Positions 1 through 10,113 of a stretch of 64,000 bases of DNA are shown here, piece after piece. How positions within the stretch are numbered: position 1 is the first letter of the stretch; each line of letters starts with the position of its first letter. The position numbers were made by a program, and so were the translations under genes. The stretch spans positions 118,926 to 182,925 of the forward strand of contig LSRX01000067.1 of assembly GCA_001939145.1 (NCBI GenBank), given 5' to 3'. The notes beneath the pieces are model-generated. The model saw only the letters and a program-made list of their open reading frames with translations, was not told the origin of the DNA and searched no databases. The stretch is from Symbiodinium microadriaticum. Lineage: Eukaryota > Sar > Dinophyceae > Suessiales > Symbiodiniaceae.

Positions 1-545
1 ATGTCCATGCTCCGCGCCACATCCTGGAACATCCCAGATCATTCGAGCTCCTAAGCTTCAGACGGGACGAGAAGGAGGCCCACACCCTTCAGACTACTTC
101 TCCGCCCGGCGAGTACTGCCCAGGGCGCCAGCTCTTTCCGATTGCTTCTCGAGCAGCACTCAATGCTCCAAGAGCATGGCGAGTGCAGCCTTGATTCCGG
201 TAGCCCCGTGGCCCCAAACCCCGGACCTCTTGCCGCGACGCTGGCGGCTACAGTGACGCCAGTCAAGGACTAAAGGGTAGCAGCAGTAGCAATGCCAGCT
301 GCAGCAGGTGCACCACAGCCACAGGGACATGTTGTGTGCGAGGTTCGGGCAGACGGCCTTGCATCTGTGTCCTGGACACATGTGTGCGCCTTTCAAAGAG
401 AGTTGTCATCGCAGGAAAACGCAGAGACTTCAGTTCAGCTCTTGGAGTTTCTTCGGTTCGCATTCTGGAGAATAGGAACCTGACTAAGAAGCTCTGTCCC
501 TGTAACCCAAAATACTAATTAGGTTTCATAAGAAGAACCCTAATA
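1..545. other. No supported gene at the left edge
   Basis: A moderately GC-rich stretch with weak open frames on both strands, the longest on + at 292-483. None has a recognisable domain or a convincing splice border. It may contain part of an exon, but I cannot tell which strand. Confidence 0.3.
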
Positions 546-673
546 CAGAGCCAGGTTTTCTTAACCCGAAACCCTAAACCCTAAAGCCCTGACCGGAGTG
601 AATTGGTGGTTGAGAGGGGACTGTTAATCTGGCGTCTCCCCGTTCACTTTGTCTGTGCTCTCTGTTTTGAACT

Positions 674-730
674 TAACCCTGCAATGCGGACTCGTCCTTT
701 TTAAGTGGGAGGGAAAAAACGCCCTGACCG
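674..730 (+). repeat. Dispersed block 2 (GGGAGGGAAAAAA type), copy 1
   Basis: Reads CTGCAATGCGGACTCGTCC, a T-rich step, then AAGTGGGAGGGAAAAAAC. The same block occurs at 46533-46575, and a shorter version at 40968-40985. In those two copies the block runs straight into CCCTAAACCC and a splice-like AG before an exon candidate. Here it is followed by GCCCTGACCGG and no clear exon. Confidence 0.6.
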
Positions 731-792
731 GTGTACGGTTTTATGGTTAGGGTCTTAGATGTGGTCTTGCTGACTGGGGCTCGAGATCGTGA

Positions 793-846
793 GTGGGATG
801 TTCTTTCTTGTGTCACGCCGACTTCGCACCATGAACCTCGCCTGGC
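793..846 (+). repeat. Dispersed block 1 (CTCGCCTGGC type), copy 1
   Basis: Contains GTGTCACGCCGACTTCG, then ACC, then ATGAACCTCGCCTGGC, and leads directly into CCCTAAACCCTAAA. A close relative at about 56560-56640 has the same order of words. Other copies lie near 3690, 4626, 20475, 26090, 48595, 53910 and 55235. It looks like part of a dispersed element whose right end is the telomere-like tract. Confidence 0.6.
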
Positions 847-847
847 A

Positions 848-976
848 TACCATACCCTAAACCCTAAAGCCACTAAACCCTAAACCCCAAACCCTAAAGC
901 CACTAAACCCTAAACCCCAAACCCTAAAGCCACTAAACCCTAAACCCTAAAACCACTAAACCCTGAACCCTAAACG
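848..976. repeat. Telomere-like tract with a ~30-base tandem unit
   Basis: CCCTAAA-type repeat in which the larger unit AAACCCTAAAGCCACTAAAC plus CCTAAACCCC recurs three to four times. The unit is too regular to be random decay of a telomere array, so it was amplified locally. Confidence 0.8.
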
Positions 977-999
977 CCAAGAGCCAGGGGCTCCTAGTG

Positions 1000-2005
1000 T
1001 TGAGAGATGGTCAGGCTCTGCAAACCTCCTCCGTTCCCCGCAGCCATGAGAGGCCCCCTGTTCCCCATCCCCCCTTGTATCATGAGCTCTCTGTTTGCTT
1101 ATTCTTCCATAATTGTAGGTATGTTACAGTGTGCTATATTACATGTGAGTAGCATGCAGAACAGATCCTCCATACAAGAGCCCAGCCCCCCTTCCAAGTA
1201 AGGAGTTGTCGCCCTAGAACACTCAATCCCCCTAAGCTGTTTTTTCCAAGCCTTCCATCACCAGTTGGACTTGACAGGGTTCCTCGTTGCTCGCCAAGAA
1301 CCCTCTATTATCCTGTTTGCATCTTCCCCGGGTCCTTAGTCCTTAGCTTTGTCCGGCTTTTTCTGCTGCAATCCTGCATGCCCCGCACCCTGAATTTTGA
1401 ACTCTACTTTTACGAACTCGAACTCGCAGTTCGTGGGGTCTTCGTAAAATTTACATCTTTGCATCCCTGAGGTCCGCAAGCATGAACGCCCCGGCCCCAA
1501 ACGCAGACCCAACAAGCCCAATATTCTGGAATCCCAAACTGCAAAACCCCCAGCCAGTTACGCAAAGCCTGGCAAGACCCTCACTGACCCCTCTAACGCC
1601 CGAGCAGCCGAGCCATGGGAGATTTTTTGGCACCCTTTGCTGCCCGCGGCTCCTCGCAGATGCTCGGGAATGGGCGGCTGCGACGCTTGGGCCAAAGTCT
1701 GGAGAATTTTTAACTCCTCATCCCTGGAACCAAAGTTCTTATATACCTAAACAGCAGAGCAGAGCCTTGGGGTATGTATTCCTAGAATAGGACAGGGACC
1801 GGCACTCGACATTTGAGTTGTTTGGGTTTTATGGTGCAAAGATTTTGAGTTTTGGTTGGGCACACTCTTCTGAGCCCTGTTCATCGGAGAGGCAGATTCA
1901 CAGGCACGCTTGTATGTATCTTTGTGTGTGTGTGCGAGCGCTTGATTTCCGTAAAAGCATCTGCGTACAAGCTTTTTCACGCATAGGCACGCGTACTTAG
2001 GTCGA
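1000..2005. other. Stretch without a recognised gene
   Basis: Mixed-composition DNA. A frame is open on + at 1482-1790, but it has no recognisable motif or good splice border and a competing frame is open on the other strand. I see no repeat tract here. Confidence 0.3.
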
Positions 2006-2009
2006 TACT

Positions 2010-2395
2010 TGTGTGTGTATGTATGTATGTATGTATGTAGGTAGGTAGGTAGGTAGGTAGGTAGGTAGGTAGGTAGGTAGGTAGGTAGNTGTATGTATGT
2101 ATGTAGGTAGGTAGGTAGGTAGGTAGGTAGGTAGGTAGGTAGGTAGGTAGGTAGGTAGGTAGGTCGGTAGGTCGGTAGGTCGGTAGGTCGGTAGGTAGGT
2201 AGGTAGGTAGGTAGTTAGGTAGGTAGGTAGGTAGGTAGGTAGTTAGGTAGGTAGGTAGGTAGGTAGGTAGGTAGGTAGGTATGTATGTATGTTCGTCGAG
2301 CGCGAGTGCTAAAAATGCATGTGTGTGTGTGTATCTATGTATGTATGTATGGATGTATGTATGTATGTATGGATGTATGCATGTATGCATGTATC
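2010..2395. repeat. GTAT/GTAG tetranucleotide microsatellite
   Basis: A long run of GTAT, GTAG and some GTCG units, ending in GTGT and ATGG variants. One undetermined base is at 2089. The long open frame on the minus strand here is only the repeat read in triplets (Tyr-Leu-Pro-Thr) and is not a gene. Confidence 0.95.
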
Positions 2396-2944
2396 TTCCG
2401 CTGCCCAGCCCAGGCTAGCCAGGCGCACGACAAAGTGGCGTGCCGGCTGCATTCGGGCTGCTGATGCTAACCTTCCTTAGTCTTGGCCTGTCTTTGTAAA
2501 GTCGTGGGGCTCTGTATTTTCATTGCATTATCATATACGACAAGACCCTACTGTAATTGTCACGGCCCTTCCACTATGCCCATACAGTACCGTTATAGTA
2601 CCCTTATAGTAGCCCCTTCAATGAACCCTAGGCATTACCCGCCTTAGTCTCTCGACCCTCCAAGCACTGTCGGAAAAATCTAGCCTCTGTAATCGTGGAA
2701 CCCGGCACCCGAAGAGTCCAACGATGCAGAGAGTTCCTTAAACCCTCAACCGCAACACCCCTAAACCCTGAATCCTAAACCAGAAACTCTTGGCCAAAAT
2801 CCTCAACCCCAAGAAGCCGCCTAGCGGTAAACCGCTGGCAGACTCATGCAATCGGTAACGCATCAGCAAACAACAAACTCTAACCCAAAAGCCCTGGACC
2901 CCCAGACCCAAAACTCGGAATCCATTGCCCCGTGCTTCTGACAG
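2396..2944. other. Intronic or intergenic stretch with CCCTAAA remnants
   Basis: No gene recognised. The right half (about 2740-2790) carries CCCTAAACCCTGAATCC-type telomere-like sequence and ends at the small exon candidate beginning at 2945. Confidence 0.35.
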
Positions 2945-2998
2945 GTTGTCCCCAGAGAGGCCAAGCGCCACGACGCCGCTCTGCCTTCTTGGAGTTAA
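2945..2998 (+). CDS. Candidate terminal exon, 17 codons
   Basis: Follows a CTTCTGACAG 3' splice-like border and a CCCTAAA-containing stretch. The frame reads VVPREAKRHDAALPSWS and then TAA. There is no domain, and it is short enough to be chance. The border, GC-rich codons and position after a telomere-like tract match other exon islands in the window. Confidence 0.3.
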   Translation, partial: VVPREAKRHDAALPSWS

Positions 2999-3469
2999 TG
3001 CTGAGGCCGGAGGAAACTGGACAAAGGCTCCTGCTAAATGACTTGTAGACGCGATAGCAAGGCTTGTTCTATCTTATGTTGTTTTGTTTCGCCGTGTCTC
3101 AGATCCTCTCTTGATAAAGGGAGCACTTTGCAGCTGCTGAGGTCTTTATTTCCCACCACCACGGTTTCGATCCCGACGAGGACGCAAAGCAACCGCCACC
3201 TGGCTAGGGTTTGGATCCACCCAGAGTGGGCAAGGCGTAGATCCCTGAACCCTAAACTGCCCTGAAGCCCAAACACAAGTCCTAATAGAGGTTCGATGTC
3301 AAGGCGCCCGGTCAAGAGTCGAAGGCACAACCAAACACGATGATCACGTCTTTGCGGCAAGCCGAGGGACATGCTCAGATATGAGCATAACCAGCAGAAC
3401 AGAGTCTTTTGTGTCAATAAGCTGCTAGAATCCGGCCAAAAAGCCTGAAGAGGTCAATCACCCGTTGCC

Positions 3470-3720
3470 CACACCCCTTAAACCCAAAAGTGCCAAATCA
3501 TGCCAAATCCCTAAGCCCTAAACCGTACGCCGTGTCGAAACTTTAAAGTCCCGAAGCCCCAAACCCCAAAGCTGCAGACCCCTAAACTCTTAAACCTCTA
3601 ACCCCCAGGCCCTAAGCCCCAGACCCCTAAACCCTTAAGCTCTAAACTCTACCCAAAGTCCTGAACCCTACAAACTAAAACGGTCCCAAGCCTGGCTTGT
3701 CCGAGTTGTGAGAGCGTACA
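3470..3720. repeat. CCCTAAA-type tract plus block 1 copy
   Basis: Degenerate CCCTAAACC, CCCAAACC and CCCTAAGCC units fill about 3475-3680. At 3690-3716 comes GCCTGGCTTGTCCGAGTTG followed by TGAGAGCG, a copy of dispersed block 1. No exon border is obvious on the right. Confidence 0.65.
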
Positions 3721-3889
3721 AAGGTCCCAAGACTTCTCGCTGCATTTCGCCTCTTGGATTTCGGCTGCGAGGAAGCAAGAAGAAAGGAATCGGCGCATTT
3801 GGGGGGTGGGGTTGTTCAGAAAAGAGGGTCGCAATGTAGGCGTGATGAAAAAAAGATGGTTTTTGATTTTTTAACAATAGTCATGACAG

Positions 3890-3965
3890 TAGTAGTAGTG
3901 GTGGTAGTAGTAGGAGTAGGAGTAGGAGTAGGAGTAGGTCTAGGAGTAGGAGTAGGCAGTAGGTT
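3890..3965. repeat. GTA / GGAGTA microsatellite
   Basis: AGTAGTAGT passing into GGAGTAGGAGTAGG. A similar array lies at 4316-4392. Homopolymer T and G runs follow at about 3978-4003. Confidence 0.9.
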
Positions 3966-4315
3966 TGCAGGATCATTGTTTTTTTTTTTTTTTGGGGGGG
4001 GTTCGTCTCAGCATGAAGCATTCGGGCTGAGAAGGGCTTCTGGGGTTGGAAGTTTTGGGGGCATGAGTTCCACAACTTAGGGGCTAGGATTCTATATAAA
4101 CCCCAAGCTGTTAATGGTTGCCTACTCAGCTACTAAGACGATCCGGATTGAAGAGCCATCCTGCCGGAAGATTCCCAAACTTCCGTTGTCCTTGTTTAGG
4201 GGTCCTGATCGTGAGGATCCTACTTCGTAAGATGCAGGTTAGGCTCCCCCCCTTGTTCTGAAAATCCAAAGCTTTCGATAGAGCCTGAAAAGTGTCCTAC
4301 CAGCAACCTGAGCAG

Positions 4316-4348
4316 TAAGAGTAGGAGTAGGAGTAGGAGTAGGAGTAG

Positions 4349-4389
<41 letters not shown>

Positions 4390-4392
4390 TTT
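4316..4392. repeat. GGAGTA / GTA microsatellite
   Basis: AAGAGTAGGAGTAGGAGTAG passing into (AGT)n. The poly-Leu frame on the minus strand is the repeat itself. Confidence 0.92.
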
Positions 4393-4625
4393 TCGTTTTT
4401 GTTTTTGTTGTCATTTCTTGATATTGTTACTATCTATTTTTGTTTCAAGTCATTATCTTCACCATTGGTATTTGAAGTATTTTTCTTCAACTTTGGCGTC
4501 CGTATTCTTAACGCCTGTATTGGGGTTCTGAAATGGGGGCCGCTTGTAAGCTCCGCTGTGTTAGTTCTGCCTCGACGGTCATGTTTCAGAACAGTGTGAG
4601 TGTAGATGATCGAGAGAGTCTAGCA

Positions 4626-4830
4626 GTGTCCGAGTTGCGAGAGCGTAAACCCTAAAATCCTAAAGCCCTAAAACCTTAAACCCGAGAGCCCTAAAGCCCT
4701 AAACCCTAAAACCTTAATGTTCCGCCACATGTGCGTCGTCGTACCAGAACTCCTCGCCAAGGCATGTCCGAGTGTGAGTGCTGAAACCCTAAACCGTGCA
4801 GTGCAGTGTAGGCTTTAGGGTTTATGGTGT
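4626..4830. repeat. Block 1 copies, CCCTAAA tract, short TTTAGGG tract
   Basis: GTCCGAGTTGCGAGAGCG leads into TAAACCCTAAAATCC at 4626. A second diverged copy (CATGTCCGAGTGTGAGTGC) is near 4766 and leads into CTGAAACCCTAAACC. GGCTTTAGGGTTTATGG follows near 4810, so both orientations of the telomere-like word occur within 200 bases. Confidence 0.6.
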
Positions 4831-5008
4831 CTGGTCTCCACTCGTACTCCCCAATCTGCCAAGCTGGTAGAAGTCTCCACAAGGCAGGACGCCAGGGAAC
4901 ACTAAGGCTGCGAGTGCAGAAAGCTTAGATACTTCAGCTTAACACCCGAAATACCCCTATAGAATTCCCAAAGAAGCCCCGGTAGGACCTTGTAGAGCCC
5001 TTTTTAAG

Positions 5009-5155
5009 GAAGTCTGCGATACGCTGCAGCTCTCCGTGCGTCTGGATACCACAAACCTTGCCCGCCTGCTCGACGAGCGCCCTGGCTTTCTAACGTTTTG
5101 CGTTCAGCGTTTCGGATGTTGGGTTCAGGCTTGCTGCGAACTCGAAGAAGCATAG
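5009..5155 (+). CDS. Candidate exon, 48 codons to a stop
   Basis: Preceded by a pyrimidine-rich CCCTTTTTAAG border. It opens with GAAGTCTGCGAT and reads EVCDTLQLSVRLDTTNLARL, continuing through LLDERPGF to TAG at 5153-5155. The first thirty residues have the alternating pattern of a real helix or strand protein. The Cys/Trp-rich end may already be intron, in which case the exon stops earlier. No family recognised. Confidence 0.4.
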   Translation, partial: EVCDTLQLSVRLDTTNLARLLDERPGFLTFCVQRFGCWVQACCELEEA

Positions 5156-5214
5156 AATACAGACCGGAAAGTTAGATCATGGCAACCAGAACATAACTAT
5201 ACTGTTCAAACACA

Positions 5215-5247
5215 TGCATACATACATACATACATACATACATACAT

Positions 5248-5278
<31 letters not shown>

Positions 5279-5283
5279 TACAT
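5215..5283. repeat. ATAC / CA microsatellite
   Basis: CATACATACATAC repeated, then CACACACAC. Confidence 0.95.
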
Positions 5284-5468
5284 TCATGGTCGAATTTATG
5301 TAGCCGAGACCTCAGCCGATGAAGCCAACTCCCAGAGATCAAGCTTTGTGTCAAATTTTGGGTGGGGATGCCCAGGCGAAGATTGAAATCCGACGTGGCC
5401 GCCGCGCGGGTGGTGGTCGGGGTGCTTAGCAAGGAGCCGCCAAGATCTTCAGAGCAAAAGCACACATT

Positions 5469-5612
5469 ATGGGTCCGTCGAACTTAGACGTACATGTGCG
5501 TGCTCTTGAGGGCAAGTGGAGAGTTCAGCTGGAGCTTGCAAGGCCCATGGATGGATCTCAGAGTTGCCAGGGTTTCGAGGCAGAGTCTGTAGAGGATGAA
5601 GCCGAAACCATG
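5469..5612 (+). CDS. Weak exon candidate
   Basis: Open frame reading LDVHVRALEGKWRVQLELA and then an acidic stretch (EAESVEDEAETM) before it runs into CCCTCAACCC-type repeat. No splice border stands out on the left. It could be the end of an exon, or chance. Confidence 0.2.
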
Positions 5613-5769
5613 CACCCTCAACCCAAAACTCCTAAGCCCCTCGCCCCTCCGCTATACCCCGAAACCCGAACACCTAAGCCCTAAACCCTAAACCCCTAAA
5701 CCCCTATATAAACCCTAAACCCTAACCCAAACTACTTCGACGGCCGAAGTCGAAGTCTGCGTTTTGCAG

Positions 5770-5832
5770 ATCCTTTTCCCGAAGTTCGAGACCCCTGAGG
5801 CCGCAAGCACAAACCCGAACATGAAACTTTGA
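5770..5832 (+). CDS. Candidate terminal exon, 20 codons
   Basis: Begins after CTGCGTTTTGCAG, a good 3' splice site. Reads ILFPKFETPEAASTNPNMKL and then TGA. A TTTAGGG tract begins 13 bases after the stop (5845-5895), and CCCTAAACCC repeats lie to the left (5640-5730), so it sits in the usual sandwich. Function unknown. Confidence 0.4.
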   Translation: MLFPKFETPEAASTNPNMKL

Positions 5833-6013
5833 AGCCCAAAACACTGGGTTTAGGGTTTAGGGTTACGGTTTAGGGTTTAGTGTTTAGGGTTTGTGCCGAT
5901 CTAGGGGTGGCCCTGGAAGTCCTTAACAGTAAGCCTTGCTTAGCCCCTAAACCCGAACCCGAGGGTCTGAAATCTTCGACTCGAAGCCCTGGAAGCCTTT
6001 GGACCTTGCGCAG

Positions 6014-6046
6014 GAAGGCCTTCTAGATCCCAATGGAATGCACCAG
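6014..6046 (+). CDS. Candidate 33-base microexon
   Basis: Lies between GCGCAG and GTGGGTTGGGGG and encodes exactly eleven codons (EGLLDPNGMHQ), phase 0 at both ends. CCCTAAACCCGAACCC is on the left (5945) and a long TTTAGGG-type tract begins inside the 5' splice region on the right. It is short, so it rests on the borders and flanks. Confidence 0.35.
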
Positions 6047-6165
6047 GTGGGTTGGGGGTTTAGGGTTCAGGGTTGTGGGTTGGGGGTATAGTTTGGGGTT
6101 GGGGATCTAGGTTGAGGGTTTAGGGTTCAGGGTTGGGTTCTTTGGGGTTTGTGGGTTTGGGGGTT
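6047..6165 (+). repeat. TTTAGGG-type tract at the start of an intron
   Basis: GTGGGTTGGGGGTTTAGGG and further GGGTTTAGGG, GGGTTGTGGG variants up to about 6160. No exon is recognised in the following 1.2 kb. A frame open at 6577-6792 has no motif. Confidence 0.6.
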
Positions 6166-7346
6166 TGACGCGCTAGAACGCCAGGTGTTTGGTCTTGTGT
6201 TTGATTTTCCTTCGGTGTTTCAATTCTTAAAGGCTTAAAGATTCCAGGATTCTCTGTGGGGTTCCAGGATTTTTTTAGCATGGGGGTTTGCCTGGGCTCT
6301 GGTACGAGTTCATGGCTCAGGGTATGGAGTGCGTGCGTGCCTAGTGCAAGAATGGAAGAGAGCGGACGACTGCTTAGGCTCTCTGTTTTAAGTTTCTGGG
6401 AGGTTTCCGTGCCTGGGTTGAACCTTCAGGTGAAAGAGCTCAGGTCTAAAGAGACCTCCTGCTGGTAGGAGGGGTCGACTGGTTGAGCAAGCGTTCCGAT
6501 TCGTTCCATAGAGTCGCTCCACAAAGCCCTAAGTCCTAAACCCTAAACCACAACTTGTGGCCTTGCTTCTTCTTTCTTGTGGGACAATGCCCATGACTTT
6601 ACCCGCCTTAGCATGGACAAAATCCCGGAAGAAATCTGCTGCCTTGACATTCAGCGCTTGAACCACAATGCACCCCCCCCCATAAAACTGATCCATACAG
6701 CCTCCTCAAAGTCTTCTAACCCGCCAAGCTTCCAGAAAGTCCATGGATCCTCAGCCCTGACATTCTTGCTTCCCCCACAGGCCCCCAGGTAATTGCTGTG
6801 TGTTTTGACGCTTGTGTGGGTTAGTCAGCTAGTCTTCTTCTTTCGACTTCGTCCGCTAGGCAGGTGATGGCCAAAAACACCTACTAGTAAGTAGGTGAAA
6901 GGAGACATGAAGTCTTCAGGGCCCCCACGAGACTCCGGATTCAGGCTTTCGGGATTTGGGCTTTTTAAACCCCTGTACTTAGCCCCTGATATCAAGATTT
7001 GGGCGGCCTCCCCAGGAGCTCATGTGGGCGGAGAGGGCCTTGGTACCCGTCGTTCCCTTCTACGATGGTGATCGCCTTGCTCCCGAAGAGCAGCTCTGCA
7101 GAGGGTTTTGGTGGTTTTTTACAGTGGGCGCCAGGCATCATCCTCATCTTCGGTTTTGTTCTGTTGAAAGGAGGTGGGGAACTAGCAGGCCGTGGCAGTA
7201 ACCCAGTAACTCTAGTGGCTCCAGAGTTTTTTGTGAGAAGGGTCTCGGGGCTGATGGATGTTACTCTGCCCGGTCGGCAGAGACCCCAGCTGCAGAACCC
7301 ACGTCCCTTGCATTCCTCCTCGTTGTAGCCACGGCAAACATGGGGG

Positions 7347-7440
7347 GTTTCCGAAAATAGGGGACCCCAATACAGTACCCTAAATAGTAGGATCCTTGTT
7401 ATAAGGACCCCAGAAGAAGGTACCCTAATTTTCGGAAAGT
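7347..7440. mobile_element. Small foldback element (TTTCCGAAAAT ends)
   Basis: The left end reads GGTTTCCGAAAATAGGGG and the right end CCCTAATTTTCGGAAAGT, an imperfect terminal inverted repeat of about 16 bases around a ~60-base centre with ATAGTAGGATCC and TTATAAGGACCC. This is the size and shape of a non-autonomous DNA transposon (MITE). One copy seen, so the class is unknown. Confidence 0.5.
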
Positions 7441-7469
7441 CACATATTCCCCCGAAGACCAAAAACAAG

Positions 7470-7606
7470 GTACGACATCTGGAAGCAGGAGTTCAGCTTC
7501 CTGAAGCGGGCACCGGTCGTCTATCACCGCCGCACGCACATGCGGGTCAAGGACAGCCTGGTGGTGGCGCTCCAGGAAGCGATTGCGGACTCCTACCAAA
7601 CCTCAG
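7470..7606 (+). CDS. Internal exon, unknown protein
   Basis: Opens after CAAAAACAAG with one leftover base, then runs 45 codons: YDIWKQEFSFLKRAPVVYHR, later MRVKDSLVVALQEAIADSYQ, ending in a CTCAG/GTGGGG 5' splice site. Charge and hydrophobic spacing look like folded protein, and third positions are GC-rich. No family recognised. Its end phase does not fit the exon at 8927, so an exon between them is probably missing. Confidence 0.55.
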
Positions 7607-8662
7607 GTGGGGAAGATCTTCTCTGAGCAGCTACGGTTTAGTTTGGGGCTCGCGGTGGGTTTGGGGAGGCTGGCCATGTCTGGCATCCAGAGGGTTGTGT
7701 GCAAGTTAATTAGTTTGAGAAATCACTGCCCCCCATTCTAGTGCGATGTCGCCGTTTGTCTTGGTACGTGGATCATCTTGAAGTAGTTTCGTTCACACCG
7801 AGATTGTTATCACCGAAAGCTGGCTCAAGACACAACCGGGCTTCATGCATTGTGTCTGATTCCATTGCACTTGCAACTGCGCGTTCATGTAGCTAGTTTT
7901 AACTATTTTTTCTTTGCTGGGAGCTCCGTCAAAGCACCTGGCAGCCGGGCCCGAAAATCCGTCATAAAACCGTATGACACTTGAAGAACTCTTACACACA
8001 ATCTCTGAAAGGAGCCGTGTACGCTGCGGAAAAACCTCTGACAGGGTCATTCAGAACCCGTGTATGGACTCTTGGAGGGAACCCTGACATGGAACTCTTC
8101 AAGGAACCCGAAGTTAAAGGAAACCACAGGTTGGGAGTTTGGGGTATATAGGGCTTCTCGAAGGCTTCTATAATTCTATAAGGTATATAGACCTTCTAAG
8201 GCTCCTATAACGGGCAACTACCCACCTGAAAATGTCCTAGACTAAGACCAACCGTGACTAGCCGAACTCCCCTCTCCCCAGAGGCATTCACATGCCCCCT
8301 GCACTCTCGGAGTTGCTGGACACCCAGGCAGGAGTACCTTCTAAAGTTCTACAGGCTTCCTTTGCTCTTGGGCTCCAGGCCTCTAGGGCTCCAGGGCTTT
8401 TGGGGCTTTGGGGTTAGGGTTTAAGGTGTGGGTTTAGGGCTTAGGGCTTACAAGGCTTGCAGGGTTCAGGGCTTATTGGGTGTAGGGTCCCAGCTTTCAG
8501 TGTGAGGGCGAAGTCTCCCATACCGCTTGTATCATGCTGGAACGGAAGTAGCCGCAACAGTCGCATTAGTATAGCTGCAAGTCTTCTACACTGTATTCTT
8601 TTCTTCGTTCATTATGATGTCGGTATGGCTATTTTTGAGACAAAGCGATCTATTCTGAGACA

Positions 8663-8905
8663 ACCCTAAACCTAAACGCTCTAAACCCAAAGCCTTAAAC
8701 CCCAAACCCCAAATCCTAAGCCCTAAGCCCTCTAAACCCTGAGCCCAAACCCTAAAACCCTAAACCTTAAGCCCTCTCAACCCTAAGCCCTCAACCCAAA
8801 ACCCAAAACCCTCGAAACCCTCAACCCTAAGCCCTACGCCTTAAACCAGCCCTCTAAACCCTAAGCACTCTAAACCCCAAAACCCCAAAACCCGAAGCCC
8901 CAACC
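8663..8905. repeat. Long CCCTAAA-type tract at an intron 3' end
   Basis: About 240 bases of CCCTAAACC, CCCAAACC, CCCTAAGCC variants ending 20 bases before the 3' splice site of the exon at 8927. Confidence 0.85.
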
Positions 8906-8926
8906 AGACAGGCGGCGCGCGCCCAG

Positions 8927-10001
8927 AAGAGACAACAGCGATCCGAGAGGCCGAAGGCGCCAATGGCAAAAGACAGCGACGAGGAGGAGGAGGAGGAGGC
9001 AGCATCTCCCGTTTTAGGGTTCTTATACTTGATATCCTACCTGTTGGGATCTACGTTAAGTTAAGTTACGTCAAGATTGAGGGTTTTAGGGTTTACGGCA
9101 TGTGCACATTTCCGCGGGCGAGCTCCAATCAAGCCTGTGTAAAGGGCATGTGCACTGCAGCCCTCCTCAAAAGAAAGGGTTTAGGGAGTGGGGTTTCATG
9201 TCACAGTTTGAGGGTAGTGCTCCTACAGTTGTGTCCTGTTGATTGTGCCACACAGGCAATGGACACATATCCCAGGACCATAACCGATTGCATAGCAATT
9301 GCACCGCGATTCAGTACGTTTGTGTCACCCTTTTGGACATGTATGTACCGCATATACATGTGTCTGTAGACACGTTGCAGCACATCGTTCTACACGCCAC
9401 CCATCATTCAAACTTCTACCACCTGAATCCTAAACTCCCAAACCCCTAAACCCTATAAGCCCTGAGCCCTAAACCCGACGGTTCTACCACAGAAAGTCGA
9501 GGAGAAGAAGACGGTCCGGAGCACCAGCCCGATGTCCGAGAAGCGCTTCCGGTTCCGCGACGAGGAGGTGGACGACGAGACGAGCCCGACGGGCGTCACG
9601 CGCTTCCTGAAGACCCTGAAGGATCCCTGATTGGGGTGCTGGGGTTTAGGTTTAGGCTTCAAGATTTGGAATGTAGGATGTGGGATTTCGGAGTTAGTGT
9701 GTAGGATGGGCATGTGCACTGCAGCCCCTCCTCAAAAAAAGGGTGTTGGATTGTCCAGACCCTGAAGGATCCCATGGGTTGGAAAGATCAGGAGATGCGA
9801 GACTTGGCCGACGTAGTTAAAACCCCAGGCCCTAGATTTATAGTATATGGCATTTTATATATCTATGTTTGCACATGACATGTTAAATACTTTATGTTAT
9901 ACTTTGTTTTCAGGCCAAGGACCGAAGGTGGTGACCATCAGTCCAAAAAGCAGAGCGGTGAGAGCAGTAGACGACGACGACTACTACTACTGCTGCTGCT
10001 G

Positions 10002-10059
<58 letters not shown>

Positions 10060-10065
10060 CACTAC

Positions 10066-10113
<48 letters not shown>

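Noticed and set aside
1977-2390. 137-codon minus-strand frame (Tyr-Leu-Pro-Thr)
   Set aside because: GTAG/GTAT tetranucleotide repeat.
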